From assembly GCA_025146135.1 (NCBI GenBank), contig CP102255.1, positions 1,736,001 through 1,800,000 on the forward strand: a DNA stretch of 64,000 nt, given 5' to 3'. Under the pieces are notes generated by a model that saw nothing but the letters and a program-made list of their open reading frames with translations, did no database searches and was not told the DNA's origin. Both the position numbers and the translations under genes were made by a program. This stretch comes from Anaerotruncus colihominis. Its GTDB lineage: Bacteria; Bacillota; Clostridia; Oscillospirales; Ruminococcaceae. Positions 20,247 to 29,211 of the stretch are shown piece after piece; within the stretch, counting starts at the first letter, position 1, and each line of letters opens with the position of its first letter.

Positions 20247-21004
20247 CCAAACGAATCATCCCTTGTTTGGATGTGCGCGACGGCATGGTCGTCAAAGGCG
20301 TCAATTTTGTCGGAATCCGCGAGGTCGGTGATCCGGTCGAATGTGCGATCGAGTATGATCGTCAGGGAGCCGATGAAATTACCTTTTTAGATATCACTGC
20401 GACGCATGAGGGGCGCGGAACGATGCTCGATGTTGTGCGCAATACGGCGCGCAACGTATTTGTACCCCTTACAGTCGGGGGAGGTATCCGCTCTGTCGAC
20501 GATTTTCAGGCGCTTTTGCGCGCCGGCGCCGATAAGGTTTCTGTCAATTCAGCAGCCGTGCGCAATCCGCAGCTGATCCGAGAGGCCGCCGGCCGTTTTG
20601 GCAGCCAATGTGTTGTGGCTGCAATTGATGCGCGCCGTAAAGCGGATGGAGACGGCTTCACGGTCGTGGTGAATGGCGGACGGATCGACATGCAGCGGGA
20701 TGCTGTTGAATGGGCCAAAACATGCGAGCGTCTCGGCGCAGGTGAAATTTTGCTTACGTCAATGGATACGGATGGATGCAGAAATGGTTTTGATCTCGAT
20801 CTGACAAACGCTGTTTCGCAGGCGGTTTCCATCCCTGTGATCGCTTCGGGCGGCTGCGGGACGCTGGAGCATTTTTCAGATGTATTTGAGCAAACTGGCG
20901 CAGATGCGGCGCTTGCCGCTTCGCTGTTTCATTTTCGGGAGCTGACGGTCGAGCAGGTGAAGGTGCATCTGGCTGGATGCGGCATCCCAGTCAGGAGGCC
21001 ATGA
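20240..21004 (+). CDS. hisF: Imidazole glycerol phosphate synthase, cyclase subunit
   Basis: 254 residues, barrel paralogue of His[12 protein letters not shown] (Asp base), [20 protein letters not shown] and ASGGCG with phosphate sites are all present. Overlaps hisA by 7 bp and hisI by 4 bp. Confidence 0.97.
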   Translation: MLAKRIIPCLDVRDGMVVKGVNFVGIREVGDPVECAIEYDRQGADEITFLDITATHEGRGTMLDVVRNTARNVFVPLTVGGGIRSVDDFQALLRAGADKVSVNSAAVRNPQLIREAAGRFGSQCVVAAIDARRKADGDGFTVVVNGGRIDMQRDAVEWAKTCERLGAGEILLTSMDTDGCRNGFDLDLTNAVSQAVSIPVIASGGCGTLEHFSDVFEQTGADAALAASLFHFRELTVEQVKVHLAGCGIPVRRP

Positions 21005-21333
21005 TGCACAATCTGGAGCTGTATTTTCAAAAGTCGGAATTGATTCCTGCGATCGTACAGGAGAAGGGCACCGGAGAGGTGCTGATGCTCGCTTATATGA
21101 ACCGTGAAAGCCTGCAAAAAACATTTGAAACGGGCTATACTTGGTTTTACAGCCGGTCGCGTCAGGAATTATGGAATAAAGGCGCGACATCGGGCCATCT
21201 TCAAAAGGTGGTGGATCTGCGCGCCGATTGTGACGACGACACGTTGCTTATAACCGTCGAACAAACAGGAAATGCCTGTCACACCGGCGCGCATAGTTGC
21301 TTTTTTAAGGAAATTTGGAGGGAAGATAAATGA
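21001..21333 (+). CDS. hisI: Phosphoribosyl-AMP cyclohydrolase
   Basis: 110 residues. Opens the adenine ring of PR-AMP. Motifs: [31 protein letters not shown], and the metal site DCDDDTLL with [10 protein letters not shown]. The cyclohydrolase and pyrophosphatase are separate genes here rather than a HisIE fusion. ATG follows CAGGAGGCC. Confidence 0.95.
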   Translation: MMHNLELYFQKSELIPAIVQEKGTGEVLMLAYMNRESLQKTFETGYTWFYSRSRQELWNKGATSGHLQKVVDLRADCDDDTLLITVEQTGNACHTGAHSCFFKEIWREDK

Positions 21334-21656
21334 ACGATGTTCTCAAAGGGCTTTATGACGTGATTCTCAGCCGCAGAGACGCGCCGCAGGAAGGCTCCTA
21401 TACTTGTTACCTGTTTGAAAAGGGGCTTGACAAGATCCTGAAAAAATGCGGCGAGGAATGCAGCGAAGTCATCATTGCCGCGAAAAACGGCGTCAATACA
21501 GACACCGAGGAGGAGATCTGTGATCTGCTTTATCATTTGCTTGTACTGATGGCGCAGCAGGATATTCGTCCCGAGCGTATTGAAGAAATTCTTGAGGCAC
21601 GGCGTCAAAAAATTGGAAATCTTAAACAGTTTCATCAGAGTGACCATAACACATAA
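21330..21656 (+). CDS. hisE: Phosphoribosyl-ATP pyrophosphatase
   Basis: 108 residues, all-alpha MazG-like NTP pyrophosphohydrolase. Helix motif [16 protein letters not shown] and [14 protein letters not shown] hold the metal-binding acids. Overlaps hisI by 4 bp; last gene of the his operon. Confidence 0.94.
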   Translation: MNDVLKGLYDVILSRRDAPQEGSYTCYLFEKGLDKILKKCGEECSEVIIAAKNGVNTDTEEEICDLLYHLLVLMAQQDIRPERIEEILEARRQKIGNLKQFHQSDHNT

Positions 21657-21691
21657 AGAGAGGGGCGGCATATGCCGCCCCTCTCTTTATG
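21652..21691. terminator. Bidirectional terminator, perfect 40-bp palindrome
   Basis: CATAAAGAGAGGGGCGGCAT followed by its exact reverse complement, giving T-rich ends on both strands. It lies between the convergent his operon (+) and the lysine operon (-), 14 bases from the ACT gene's stop. Confidence 0.9.
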
Positions 21692-21705
21692 TTCAGCTTA
21701 TCCGT

Positions 21706-22191
21706 TTATCCGTAAGAAGCTTGGACCGAGAATACTTTTTCAAGCGCATGGACACAGTCCATACAGCACGCCTGGGGAATCAGAAGGGAGATATCAACCT
21801 CGCTTGTTGTGATCAGCATCAGGTCTGCGCCGCTCTGTGCCACGGCAGAGACAACAGACGCTGCGACGCCGCAAAGCTCGCGCATCTGATCGCCGTATAA
21901 CTGGATTTTACAGTTTCCATTGCTCATCATCGGCCGAACGCTTGGATGCGCTTCACGGAAATGGTTCAGGATGTCAAGAACCGCCAGCAGATCGCAGGAA
22001 GGGATCGTGAACGAAAGATCGACTGTCCGACCCTGTGGCGCCGTCTGACTGATCATATCGACGTTAATCCCAGCGGATGCGAGATCCGAAAAAACACCCG
22101 CCATGACCGAAGGGTCCGTCGGCATCCGGCAAAAGGTAACAAGCGCGACATCCTCGCTCACAGTTATTTTTGTGACGCCCACACCATCCAT
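21706..22191 (-). CDS. Free-standing ACT-domain protein, aspartokinase regulatory-type
   Basis: 161 residues consisting of two ACT-like halves: VTKITVSEDVALVTFCRM...GINVDMISQTAP and a second with DQMRELCGVAASVVSAVAQSGADLMLITTSEVDISLL. This is the arrangement of the C-terminal regulatory part of aspartate kinase, but no kinase domain is attached. Start ATG 22191 is 10 nt after AAAGGA; a TTG at 22197 is too close. Last gene of asd-dapA-dapB-ACT, so it probably binds lysine or a related amino acid and may act as a regulatory subunit; partner unknown. Confidence 0.7.
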   Translation of the reverse strand: MDGVGVTKITVSEDVALVTFCRMPTDPSVMAGVFSDLASAGINVDMISQTAPQGRTVDLSFTIPSCDLLAVLDILNHFREAHPSVRPMMSNGNCKIQLYGDQMRELCGVAASVVSAVAQSGADLMLITTSEVDISLLIPQACCMDCVHALEKVFSVQASYG

Positions 22192-22215
22192 AGACAATCG
22201 TTCCTTTCATTCATT

Positions 22216-22983
22216 TTACTGCCCAGCCATCCCGGAAACCAGATCGCCCATATTGTAAAGTCCATTTGGACGGCCGCACAAAAACAGCGCCGCATTGATG
22301 CTGCCTGTTGCAAATACCTCTTTACTCATCGCGGTATGAGACAACGTCAACACCTCGTCGCGTCCCGCAAATAGAATCTCATGTTCGCCCACAATTGTTC
22401 CGCCACGGACCGCATGGATACCGATCTCATCTTTTGTACGCTTTTCCCGCATGACATGCCGGTCATAGACATACTTCGGACGTTTTTCCAAGACATCTGA
22501 AACGGCGTCAGCCAGCATGAGTGCTGTTCCGCTCGGTGCGTCAATTTTTTGATTGTGGTGTTTTTCGATAATTTCGATATCAAATTGCCCGCCCAGTACG
22601 GCGGCCGCCTTTTTGGCAAGTTCCATAAGCAGGTTGACGCCAAGCGACATATTGGCGGTAAAGAACAGCGGTACGGATGTGGATATTTTACGGATTTGTT
22701 CTGTCTGAGCTTGCGAAAGGCCGGTCGTCGCAATTACTGCCGGAAGGTGCGCGGCGGCGGCATATTGCAGCAGCGGTTCAAGCGCGTCGGGATGGGAAAA
22801 ATCAATGATGACATCCGCTTCAACCGCACAATCGGACGGTGCGGTAAAAACAGGAAAACCATCAAGCGGACGGCCGCACGGATCGATACCCGCCACAATG
22901 GTACAGTCCCTTCGCTCTCGAACGCATCCTGCGATAATGCGTCCCATTTTGCCATTGCAGCCGGACAACAGGATTCTTTTCAT
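22216..22983 (-). CDS. dapB: 4-hydroxy-tetrahydrodipicolinate reductase
   Basis: 255 residues. NAD(P)H reduction step of lysine/DAP synthesis. N-terminal GCNGKMGR dinucleotide motif, IDFSHPDA, and the substrate site EKHHNQKIDAPSGTA with catalytic His and Lys. Third gene of the lysine-riboswitch operon; 238 nt separate it from dapA and contain an inverted-repeat element. Confidence 0.96.
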   Translation of the reverse strand: MKRILLSGCNGKMGRIIAGCVRERRDCTIVAGIDPCGRPLDGFPVFTAPSDCAVEADVIIDFSHPDALEPLLQYAAAAHLPAVIATTGLSQAQTEQIRKISTSVPLFFTANMSLGVNLLMELAKKAAAVLGGQFDIEIIEKHHNQKIDAPSGTALMLADAVSDVLEKRPKYVYDRHVMREKRTKDEIGIHAVRGGTIVGEHEILFAGRDEVLTLSHTAMSKEVFATGSINAALFLCGRPNGLYNMGDLVSGMAGQ

Positions 22984-23014
22984 TTCAACCTCTTTTAATA
23001 TATCATCAGATTTA

Positions 23015-23172
23015 GGGCTTGTTTGAAACAGAGAAAATTACCGGATTGTTCGCAAACTGCGGATGAATGCAAGGCAGAAAATACAGAAACCCTTTCAGAT
23101 TCCGGGGCTTTTTAACGTGGCATTCGCTGCTGCTTGCAGAAAAAGACGGTATTCCAATTTTCAAACAGCCCC
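23015..23172. repeat. Inverted-repeat element between dapA and dapB, MITE-like
   Basis: The gap carries GGGCTTGTTTGAAA at 23015 and TTTCAAACAGCCCC at 23159-23172 as imperfect terminal inverted repeats, about 158 bp overall, flanked by TTA-like sequence. The interior has no gene. This size and form suggest a non-autonomous element, but no second copy was found in the window. Confidence 0.45.
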
Positions 23173-23221
23173 TTACGTCATAACGATAGGAATTGTTTGA
23201 GAATAGTCCTTAACCTTACTG

Positions 23222-24109
23222 TCAGATAAGACCCGCTGCTCTCATTTCTCTGGATAGCAGTTCTTTGTGCTCCGGATCCAGTTCGACAAGCGGCAAACGG
23301 CACATGCCGGCATCCCATCCCATCATGCAGACAGCCTCCTTGACAGGAATCGGGTTCACATCACAGAATAAAGCGTTGATCAAGGGAAGCAGTTTAATCT
23401 GAAGGTCAGCGCTTTCGCGGACTTTACCGTCAAAATAAAGCTGACAGATGTCGTGCGTTTGGCGTGGCGCAACGTTCGACAACACAGAAATGACGCCTTT
23501 GCCTCCAAGCGACAGAATTGGTACAATCTGATCGTCGTTTCCTGAATAGATATCAAGTTCGTCGCCGCACAAACTGCGGATCATTGCAATCTGCGAGAGA
23601 TTGCCGCTGGCCTCCTTGGTAGCTGTAATGTTCGGATGCTTACACAGTTCCTGATATGTTTTCGGCTGTATATTCACGCCAGTCCGGCTTGGGACATTGT
23701 AGAGAATCACAGGCAGATCGGTCGCATCGGCCAACGTCATAAAATGGCGCACAAGTCCCGCCTGGGATGTTTTGTTGTAATAGGGCGTAACATGCAGCAG
23801 CGCATCCGCGCCGGCCTGTTTCGCTTCACGGCTCAGCCAGAGCGCATAATCCGTATGATTGCTTCCGGCGCCGGCGACAACCGGAACACGGCCGGCGGTG
23901 CGTTCCACAGCGAACCGGATGGATTGGACATGCTCCTCGTCGGTCATTGTAGAAGCCTCCCCGGTCGTTCCCGCAATCACGATCGCATCCGTTCCATGTG
24001 CAATCTGATCGTCAATCAGGGTTCCAAGCAGTTCCCAGTTGATGGAAAGATCGGGGTTCATCGGCGTTACGATCGCAACACCCGCACCTGTAAAAATTGT
24101 TTTCTTCAT
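23222..24109 (-). CDS. dapA: 4-hydroxy-tetrahydrodipicolinate synthase
   Basis: 295 residues, class I aldolase barrel condensing pyruvate with aspartate semialdehyde. Schiff-base Lys in ITATKEASGN, Tyr in YNVPSRTGVN, and AGTTGEASTM near residue 47. Starts ATG 24109 after AGGGACGAACGGCA. A second family member at 39288 (nanA) is a lyase for a different substrate. Confidence 0.95.
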   Translation of the reverse strand: MKKTIFTGAGVAIVTPMNPDLSINWELLGTLIDDQIAHGTDAIVIAGTTGEASTMTDEEHVQSIRFAVERTAGRVPVVAGAGSNHTDYALWLSREAKQAGADALLHVTPYYNKTSQAGLVRHFMTLADATDLPVILYNVPSRTGVNIQPKTYQELCKHPNITATKEASGNLSQIAMIRSLCGDELDIYSGNDDQIVPILSLGGKGVISVLSNVAPRQTHDICQLYFDGKVRESADLQIKLLPLINALFCDVNPIPVKEAVCMMGWDAGMCRLPLVELDPEHKELLSREMRAAGLI

Positions 24110-24186
24110 TGCCGTTCGTCCCTTTCCATAATAACGCTTGATTAAAGGCAGGAGGGTAACAGAGATGACCCGGTTACCAAACAGTT

Positions 24187-25266
24187 TTAGTCAAAATACC
24201 CGTTCGCTGCCAGCAGCTCGGCCAAAAGAACGCCGCCGCCGGCAGCGCCGCGCAGCGTATTGTGAGAGAGGCAGACAAATTTGTAATCGTACTGCGTGTC
24301 GGGGCGTAGACGGCCGATCGACACAGCCATTCCGTTTTCCAGATTGCGGTCCAGCTTTGTTTGCGGGCGGTCCGCCTCCTCAAAATAGTGCAGGAACTGC
24401 TTTGGCGCGCTGGGCAGCTCGAGCGCTTGAGGAGCGCCGGAGTAGGAGGACCATTTTTCACGGATCTGCTCCATTGTCGGCTTTTGATTAAATTTGACAA
24501 ATACGGCGGCCATGTGTCCGTCGGAACAGGCCACGCGCAGGCATTGAGCTGTGATGGAAGGAGAAACTGCCGGGACAATGGAGCCATTTTCAACACGGCC
24601 CCATATTTTCAGCGGCTCCTGCTCGCTTTTTTCTTCCTCGCCGCCTATGTAGGGAATCACATTGTCAATCATTTCCGGCCAAGTATCAAATGTCTTGCCG
24701 GCGCCGGAAATCGCCTGATAAGTGCAGACAAGCGCCTTTGATACGCCAAAATCAGCCATCAGAGGATGGAGCGCCGGCACATAGCTTTGCAGCGAGCAGT
24801 TTGATTTAACCGCGATAAAACCGCGCCTGGTACCAAGGCGCGCGCGCTGCGAGGCGATTACATCAAGATGCGCATCGTTAATCTCTGGAATGACCATCGG
24901 AACATCCGGTGTGCCGCGATGCGCAGAATTGTTGGAAACAACAGGGCATTCCGCCCTTGCATAACGCTCCTCAAGCGCGCGAATTTCGTCCTTTTTCATG
25001 TCTACAGCACAGAAAATAAAATCGACCTTTTGGACTACGCTGTCCACATCTGATGCATCGAGAACGACCATTTCGGCCGCTTGCTCCGGCATTGGCTCCG
25101 CCATGGCCCAACGCGCTCCAACCGCCTCGCGATATGTTTTTCCGGCCGAACGGGGAGAGGCAGCCAGTGCGGCCAATTGAAACCAGGGGTGCTGCTCCAA
25201 CAGAGAAACGAAACGCTGGCCGACCATACCGGTCGCACCGACGACGCCTACACGATATTGTTTCAT
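24187..25266 (-). CDS. asd: Aspartate-semialdehyde dehydrogenase
   Basis: 359 residues, the longer archaeal/clostridial type of Asd. NADP motif GATGMVGQRF at the N-terminus, catalytic Cys in KSNCSLQSYV (about C167), and His in CSDGHMAAVF. Provides aspartate semialdehyde for lysine, threonine and methionine. First gene behind the lysine riboswitch, so lysine represses it. Confidence 0.95.
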   Translation of the reverse strand: MKQYRVGVVGATGMVGQRFVSLLEQHPWFQLAALAASPRSAGKTYREAVGARWAMAEPMPEQAAEMVVLDASDVDSVVQKVDFIFCAVDMKKDEIRALEERYARAECPVVSNNSAHRGTPDVPMVIPEINDAHLDVIASQRARLGTRRGFIAVKSNCSLQSYVPALHPLMADFGVSKALVCTYQAISGAGKTFDTWPEMIDNVIPYIGGEEEKSEQEPLKIWGRVENGSIVPAVSPSITAQCLRVACSDGHMAAVFVKFNQKPTMEQIREKWSSYSGAPQALELPSAPKQFLHYFEEADRPQTKLDRNLENGMAVSIGRLRPDTQYDYKFVCLSHNTLRGAAGGGVLLAELLAANGYFD

Positions 25267-25426
25267 AATCCTTCATACATCCTTTCAAACAGTACGCCGG
25301 AACAGTGCCGGCATCCGGCATCTGCTGATCAAAATTACAGGGCCGTATGGCTAAAATTAACCTTATGCCGGCTGACGAAACCACGCTTGCAGACAGGTGT
25401 ATCGCATTTTATCAAACCGGCCCGGC

Positions 25427-25457
25427 TTTTTTATAAATTGCAGCGCAATCTATAAAA
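25427..25457. repeat. Short A/T-tailed palindromic repeat, related to 54035-54072
   Basis: TTTTTTATAAATTGC-AGC-GCAATCTATAAAAAA, arms pairing with one mismatch and continuing into GGC/GCC. On the minus strand it begins with the U-tract of the lysine riboswitch terminator. Its arm is nearly identical to one module of the insert in the broken kinase gene at 54 kb. Confidence 0.6.
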
Positions 25458-25477
25458 AAAGCCGGTTGAAAACCGGC
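25450..25477 (-). terminator. Lysine riboswitch terminator
   Basis: On the minus strand GCCGGTT-TTC-AACCGGC followed by TTTTTTTAT, downstream of the aptamer and upstream of asd. This is the expected expression platform for premature termination when lysine is bound. Confidence 0.85.
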
Positions 25478-25511
25478 ATGGATTGTACTATAATAAAGAG
25501 GTTATCGATTC

Positions 25512-25716
25512 GTTCCGGCAGACGCCAGTCCGTCCGCCAGCCGTCTCCATAGCACTCCATCATAGTACAATGATGACAGTCGCATGCTTGTTCAGCCATG
25601 CGCCCAGGGCAACGCTTGCCATGCATTCCCTTCGGCGTCTGTCCCTTTCCCGCGGATTTTTACGACCTTGGCAGTCTGATTCCGGATACTTATGAAAGAC
25701 GCGCCTCTACCGGTTC
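25512..25716 (-). ncRNA. Lysine riboswitch (L box) upstream of asd
   Basis: The minus strand shows the conserved L-box core in order: GGTAGAGGCGCG, AAGTA, GACGCCGAAGGG, GCTGAACAAGC, ACTGTCATC and TGGAGTGCTATGGAG. The closing helix P1 is CCGGTAGA (25713-25706) with TCTGCCGG (25522-25515). It is followed by an intrinsic terminator and then asd-dapA-dapB-ACT, giving lysine-dependent transcription attenuation. Confidence 0.95.
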
Positions 25717-25730
25717 GGCTAATTAGCATT

Positions 25731-25759
25731 ATATTATCATTATAATGGAATTATGTCAA
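25731..25759 (-). promoter_or_regulatory. Promoter of the lysine operon
   Basis: Minus-strand TTGACA (25759-25754), 17-nt spacer, TAATAT (25736-25731), about 15 nt before the riboswitch P1 helix. Confidence 0.8.
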
Positions 25760-25824
25760 TCGGTTTTGCCGATTTACTGTAATGAATTTCAGGCGATTGC
25801 CGCCTATAGGAGGAATTATCACGG

Positions 25825-26853
25825 ATGAAAACGTCCGATTTTTTCTTTGAATTGCCTGAACGGCAAATTGCGCAGACGCCTATCGAGCCGCGCGACCATT
25901 CCCGAATGCTGTATCTCGATCGTCAAACAGGCGCAGTGAAGCATCTGCACTTTTATGATCTGCCTGATTATCTTGACGCAGGCGATACGCTTATCGTCAA
26001 CACATCGCGCGTAATTCCGGCGCGCCTGTATGGCGTCAAGGAGTATTCGGGCGGGCACATGCAGTTTCTTTTGCTGGAGCAAAAGGAGCGCGATATTTGG
26101 GAGGTCATGGTCAAGCCAGGCAAAAAAGCAAAAACTGGAGCGCGGTTTGTATTTGGCGATGGATTACTTGTCGGTGAGGTGCTGCAAACTGTTGAAGGCG
26201 GCAATCGCCTTGTGCGTATGTATTATGAAGGTCCAAGTATTTATCCTGTTTTAGAAAAAATTGGAAATATGCCGCTGCCACCCTATATTACAGCCGAACT
26301 TTCAGATCGTGAACGTTATCAGACTATCTATTCCAAGCAGCCCGGTTCCGCAGCCGCACCGACAGCAGGCCTGCATTTTACGCCGGAACTGATAGACCGT
26401 TTGCGTGAAAAAGGCATCAATCTCGCCAATGTCGTGCTGCATGTTGGAATCGGTACCTTCCGACCCGTGCGTGTTGAGGATGTCACAAAGCACCATATGC
26501 ATTCCGAACACTATTATTTGCCGCAGGAAACAGCCGATCTGATCAATGAAACGCATGCACGTGGCAAACGCGTCATTGGCGTCGGGACGACCAGTTGCCG
26601 GACCGTCGAATCGGTTGCTTCAAAATGCGGTGAAATAAAGGCGGACGAAGGGGATACGAGCATCTTTATCTATCCGGGCTACACATTTAAAGTGCTCGAC
26701 GGTTTGATTACAAATTTTCATCTGCCTGAAAGCACGCTTATTATGCTGGTCAGCGCGTTCGCAGGTTACGAGCATACAATGCGAGCTTATCAGATCGCGG
26801 TTGGGGAGAATTATCGTTTTTTCAGCTTTGGTGACGCGATGCTGATCCTTTAA
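25825..26853 (+). CDS. queA: tRNA preQ1(34) S-adenosylmethionine ribosyltransferase-isomerase
   Basis: 342 residues. Transfers and isomerises the ribosyl of SAM to preQ1 in tRNA, making epoxyqueuosine. Motifs: N-terminal SDFFFELPERQIAQTP, RDHSRML, NTSRVIPARL, PTAGLHFT, HVGIGTFRPV and NFHLPESTLIMLVSAF. Start after TAGGAGGAATTATCACGG. Followed by tgt, the preceding enzyme of the same pathway. Confidence 0.97.
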   Translation: MKTSDFFFELPERQIAQTPIEPRDHSRMLYLDRQTGAVKHLHFYDLPDYLDAGDTLIVNTSRVIPARLYGVKEYSGGHMQFLLLEQKERDIWEVMVKPGKKAKTGARFVFGDGLLVGEVLQTVEGGNRLVRMYYEGPSIYPVLEKIGNMPLPPYITAELSDRERYQTIYSKQPGSAAAPTAGLHFTPELIDRLREKGINLANVVLHVGIGTFRPVRVEDVTKHHMHSEHYYLPQETADLINETHARGKRVIGVGTTSCRTVESVASKCGEIKADEGDTSIFIYPGYTFKVLDGLITNFHLPESTLIMLVSAFAGYEHTMRAYQIAVGENYRFFSFGDAMLIL

Positions 26854-26888
26854 AAGCCATTACAATAGACAACTAGAGGGGGAGAGCT

Positions 26889-28019
26889 TTGTATAAGCTG
26901 CTAAAACAGGAAGGCCGCGCACGCCGCGGGGAATTCAAAACGGTGCATGGAACAGTTCAGACACCGGCATTCATGAATGTCGGAACGTCCGCTGCCATTA
27001 AGGGCGGCATTTCTTCTATCGATCTGGTCGACCTTAAGTGTCAGGTTGAGTTATGCAACACCTATCATCTTCATGTGCGTCCCGGCGATGATGTGATTCG
27101 GGCCATGGGCGGTCTGCATCAGTTTATGAACTGGCATAGACCTATTCTGACGGACAGCGGCGGATTCCAGGTGTTTTCTCTGGCAAAGCTGCGCAAAATC
27201 AAGGAGGAAGGAGTCACATTTGCCTGTCATCTGGATGGTAAGCGCATTTTTATGGGGCCTGAGGAAAGTATGCGCATCCAGTCCAATCTCGGTTCGACCA
27301 TTGCGATGGCGTTTGATGAATGTATTGAAAATCCTGCTCCATATGACTATACCGAACGTTCGATCGCACGGACGACGCGCTGGCTGGCGCGATGCAAACG
27401 TGAAATGGCGCGCCTCAACGAGCTTCCCGATACGATCAACCCAAACCAAATGTTGTTTGGGATTAATCAGGGGAGCACGTATGCTGACCTGCGTATCCGA
27501 CATATGCAGGAAATCGCTGCGCTTGATCTGAACGGTTATGCAATCGGAGGGTTGGCAGTGGGAGAGACTGCACAGGAGATGTACGATACGATTGAAGCAG
27601 TCGAGCCGTATATGCCTATGGACAAGCCGCGCTATCTGATGGGCGTGGGGACGCCGGTCAATATACTCGAAGGCGTTTATCGCGGCGTTGATCTGTTTGA
27701 CTGTGTGATGCCAAGCCGTAATGCGCGCCATGGGACGCTGTTTACATGGGAAGGTATCCGGATTATGCACAACGAAAAATATAAAACAGACAGCCGGCCG
27801 CTTGATGAACATTGTGGATGTCCAACCTGTCAAAATTACAGCCGCGGATATTTGCGGCATTTGTTCCGTGTCAATGAAATGCTGGCGATGCGCCTTGGTG
27901 TTCAGCACAATCTTTATTTTTATAATACGCTGATGGAGAAAATACGGGAGGCGCTTGATACCGGAACCTATGAAGCTTTTTACCGAACATGGGTTCCAAT
28001 CCTTGGTAAACGTATTTGA
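26889..28019 (+). CDS. tgt: Queuine tRNA-guanine transglycosylase
   Basis: 376 residues. Exchanges G34 for preQ1 in tRNAs with GUN anticodons. Nucleophile region TDSGGFQVFSLAKLRKI, FDECIENPAPYD, GGLAVGE, and zinc site CGCPTCQNYSRGYLRHLF. TTG start at 26889 after GGGGGAGAGCT. Cotranscribed with queA (35-nt gap). Confidence 0.96.
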   Translation: MYKLLKQEGRARRGEFKTVHGTVQTPAFMNVGTSAAIKGGISSIDLVDLKCQVELCNTYHLHVRPGDDVIRAMGGLHQFMNWHRPILTDSGGFQVFSLAKLRKIKEEGVTFACHLDGKRIFMGPEESMRIQSNLGSTIAMAFDECIENPAPYDYTERSIARTTRWLARCKREMARLNELPDTINPNQMLFGINQGSTYADLRIRHMQEIAALDLNGYAIGGLAVGETAQEMYDTIEAVEPYMPMDKPRYLMGVGTPVNILEGVYRGVDLFDCVMPSRNARHGTLFTWEGIRIMHNEKYKTDSRPLDEHCGCPTCQNYSRGYLRHLFRVNEMLAMRLGVQHNLYFYNTLMEKIREALDTGTYEAFYRTWVPILGKRI

Positions 28020-28042
28020 CCAGAAAAGACGGCAGATTTTAC

Positions 28043-28071
28043 TTGCAAGACATGTCCGAAACCGCTATAAT
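28043..28071 (+). promoter_or_regulatory. Promoter upstream of yajC
   Basis: TTGCAA, 17-nt spacer, TATAAT, about 52 nt before the yajC start codon; perfect -10. Confidence 0.75.
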
Positions 28072-28122
28072 AGTATTCATAACGTTTCAAGGCATGTACA
28101 GATTTTGGGAGGTATTAATTTC

Positions 28123-28425
28123 ATGAATGATCAAACCACAGCAACCATGATGTCCCTTTTGCCATTAATCCTTATTTTTGTTATTTTTTACTTTATGCTG
28201 ATCCGTCCGCAGAAAAAGCGGGACAAGGAAACTGCACGTATGCGTGCGAATCTGGAGGTCGGAGACGAGATCGTAACGGTCGGCGGTATCATTGGCACGG
28301 TTGTTGTAATCAAGGATGACCACCTGATTATTGAAACCGGTTCTGATCGCAGCAAGGTACGGATCACACGCTGGGCTGTTCAAGCCAACAACACCCCGCA
28401 TGAGGTCGCAACTACAAAAAAATAA
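28123..28425 (+). CDS. yajC: Preprotein translocase subunit YajC
   Basis: 100 residues: one N-terminal membrane span (LPLILIFVIFYFMLIRPQKK) and a small soluble domain with VGDEIVTVGGIIGTV. Accessory part of the Sec/YidC machinery. Start ATG 28123 after TGGGAGGTATTAATTTC; the frame is open further upstream but without a ribosome site. The order queA-tgt-yajC is widely conserved. Confidence 0.93.
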   Translation: MNDQTTATMMSLLPLILIFVIFYFMLIRPQKKRDKETARMRANLEVGDEIVTVGGIIGTVVVIKDDHLIIETGSDRSKVRITRWAVQANNTPHEVATTKK

Positions 28426-28488
28426 GCAAGCTTGGGCATATCGGGACGTTCAAATGAATACCCTTTTTATATCAAAGGGGGAGTTGGA

Positions 28489-28887
28489 GTGAAACAGCCC
28501 GATATTCATGGCGCAAAGCGTTTTATTCGACCGGTAACCTACGGCCTTTTATTCGGTGTGGGCGCATGCATGCTTTTGTTGGTTTTGATGTCCGTTGTGA
28601 TGACTTTCCGTGATGTTCCGCAGCCTGCGATTACGTTGATCGCCACATTGGCGTTCGTCTTGGGAGGGCTTGTCGCCGGTTTTGTAAGCGCGTCATTCGC
28701 TCGCGAAAAGGGAATGCTGATCGGTATTTGCTGCGGCATTTGCCTGTTTTTGATTCTGATGACTGCCAGCTTTGTATTTGATGACGCGGGATTTGGTATG
28801 GCTGCGGTATCCAAACTGGCCGCCGTTTTATTTGCGTCTGCGCTTGGCGGCGTAATTGGTGTCAATCGGAGAAAAAAATTCCGATGA
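28489..28887 (+). CDS. TIGR04086-type small membrane protein
   Basis: 132 residues, four predicted membrane helices (VTYGLLFGVGACMLLLVLM, PAITLIATLAFVLGGLVAG, a Cys-rich third span and a C-terminal span). Hydrophobic proteins of this kind between yajC and the SCIFF genes in Clostridia are grouped as TIGR04086; function unknown. GTG start 28489 after GGGGGAGTTGGA. A role with Sec or SCIFF handling is only inferred from position. Confidence 0.75.
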   Translation: MKQPDIHGAKRFIRPVTYGLLFGVGACMLLLVLMSVVMTFRDVPQPAITLIATLAFVLGGLVAGFVSASFAREKGMLIGICCGICLFLILMTASFVFDDAGFGMAAVSKLAAVLFASALGGVIGVNRRKKFR

Positions 28888-28914
28888 AGCAGGATATGCT
28901 GTTCCAAAAGATGA

Positions 28915-28943
28915 TTGAAATATTGTCCGAATTGTGGTATGAT
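28915..28943 (+). promoter_or_regulatory. Promoter of the SCIFF genes
   Basis: TTGAAA, 17-nt spacer, TATGAT; about 100 nt before scfA. It gives the SCIFF genes a start independent of yajC. Confidence 0.75.
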
Positions 28944-29042
28944 AAATATGGAATCAGGTTCATTGGAGTTCACAGGTGTAAAAACCTGTCGGAAAAGTTT
29001 TTTGCAGAAACCTGATATTAACTCTGAAGCGAGGGAACGAAA

Positions 29043-29189
29043 ATGAAACACGTGAAAACGATCAACAGCGCAAATTTAAAGGAGTCCGCCGTTAAGGGCG
29101 GCTGCGGCGAATGCCAGGCTTCTTGTCAGTCAGCATGCAAAACGTCTTGCACAGTTGCAAATCAGAAATGTGAAAACAAAGGCCGGTAA
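29043..29189 (+). CDS. scfA: SCIFF ranthipeptide precursor
   Basis: 48 residues, too short for most gene finders. Begins MKHVKTINSANLKES and carries six cysteines in the conserved pattern CGECQASCQSACKTSC plus a last NQKC. This is the six-Cys-in-forty-five peptide that a radical SAM enzyme converts with Cys-to-carbon thioether links. Found across Clostridia, with a proposed signalling or housekeeping role. ATG after AAGCGAGGGAACGAAA. The maturase follows directly. Confidence 0.97.
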   Translation: MKHVKTINSANLKESAVKGGCGECQASCQSACKTSCTVANQKCENKGR

Positions 29190-29211
29190 AATTGTTGGTT
29201 TAACATGTTTG

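Noticed and set aside
25483..25695. Plus-strand reading frame upstream of queA
   Set aside because: It is the reverse strand of the lysine riboswitch.
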